From Pseudomonadota bacterium (GTDB taxonomy: Bacteria; Pseudomonadota; Gammaproteobacteria; Burkholderiales; Thiobacillaceae): a stretch of 64,000 bases of DNA. Position numbers and translations under genes: made by a program. Every line of letters begins with the position of its first letter. Position 1 is the stretch's first letter. Positions 63,920 to 64,000 of the stretch are shown in pieces. The notes below the pieces were generated by a model that worked only from the letters and a program-made list of their open reading frames with translations, was not told where the DNA came from and ran no database searches. The stretch is taken from assembly GCA_021820845.1 (NCBI GenBank), contig JAKADC010000011.1, positions 1-64,000 on the forward strand, given 5' to 3'.

Positions 63920-64000
63920 TTACTCGGCCACCCCTTCGTCGCCATGGCACGTGCACCCTGCCTCGGTGCTGATGGAGCCGTCGCAGCATACGATCTTGCC
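63920..64000 (-). CDS. C-terminal fragment of a small Cys-rich protein (cut by window edge)
   Basis: The last 26 residues of a protein read leftward from the window edge, GKIVCCDGSISTEAGCTCHG then DEGVAE and a TAA stop. The spacing of Cys and His with a closing GVAE is reminiscent of small secreted Cys-rich proteins of the DUF3761 type, but that is from memory and a short fragment. No start or signal peptide can be seen because the gene continues beyond base 64000. Confidence 0.4.
   Translation of the reverse strand, partial: GKIVCCDGSISTEAGCTCHGDEGVAE

Overview
The window is a GC-rich (by eye about two-thirds G+C), densely coded stretch of a betaproteobacterial chromosome. Gene content and order point there: a pyrG-kdsA-eno-ftsB-zipA-ligA string, divergent ppsR/ppsA, a ccoNOQP-ccoG-fixH cluster with hemN beside it, and a heterodimeric pyruvate dehydrogenase E1. 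A facultative, respiratory, possibly chemolithoautotrophic relative of Thiobacillus would fit, but that assignment is inference from memory of gene neighbourhoods, not a database result. Nearly everything is core metabolism. No prophage, insertion sequence, CRISPR array or rRNA operon is visible. The only accessory-looking piece is a HigB/HigA-type toxin-antitoxin pair at the right edge.

Layout, left to right. 1-4.9 kb: purA, a terminator, tRNA-Leu(CAG), then a coupled run of rnr, rlmB and a small Excalibur-domain protein. 5-12.3 kb: ycaO, a TPR protein, a glycosyltransferase, a TrmH-family methyltransferase, a GGDEF-EAL protein and ppsR. 12.3-22.1 kb: ppsA, then the housekeeping run pyrG-kdsA-eno-ftsB-zipA-ligA. 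22.1-32.3 kb: galU converging on the NAD(P)HX repair gene, a DUF3330 zinc-ribbon protein, purL, ppc and a coiled-coil membrane protein. 32.4-39.5 kb: hemN converging on the cbb3 cytochrome oxidase genes, which run leftward (ccoN, O, Q, P, hairpins, ccoG, fixH, a 44-residue DUF3149 gene, a Cys-tailed membrane protein). 39.7-46.2 kb: alanine dehydrogenase, a secreted TIGR03790-family protein coupled to pyrD, a penicillin-binding-protein carboxypeptidase and a PhoX-like secreted protein. 46.4-53.1 kb: a three-gene 2-oxoacid dehydrogenase operon whose last gene fuses two lipoyl domains, the E2 core and the complete E3, divergent from an M17 aminopeptidase. 53.2-63.2 kb: a glycine-zipper protein, rluA, a chemoreceptor, an acetolactate-synthase-like enzyme, a CBS protein, transaldolase, aroC and a class III adenylate cyclase. 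63.2-64 kb: the toxin-antitoxin pair and the tail of a Cys-rich protein cut by the window edge.

Functionally the window is rich in enzymes at the phosphoenolpyruvate/pyruvate node: PEP synthetase with its regulator, PEP carboxylase, enolase, alanine dehydrogenase, the pyruvate-dehydrogenase-like complex and an acetolactate-synthase-like enzyme. It also holds de novo purine and pyrimidine genes (purA, purL, pyrG, pyrD), division proteins (ftsB, zipA) and high-affinity respiration with its haem supply (cbb3, hemN). The most unusual items are the E2-E3 fusion with an altered acyltransferase motif and a 62-bp exact internal repeat, and the ppsR/ppsA start region, where 11 bp hold both Shine-Dalgarno sequences and leave no room for promoters. 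Also of note are a translationally asymmetric toxin-antitoxin operon with a 20-bp perfect palindrome, and several very short genes in the oxidase cluster. I did not find a clear candidate for a wholly new multi-gene system. No intergenic gap exceeds about 270 bases; the larger ones are described in the entries.
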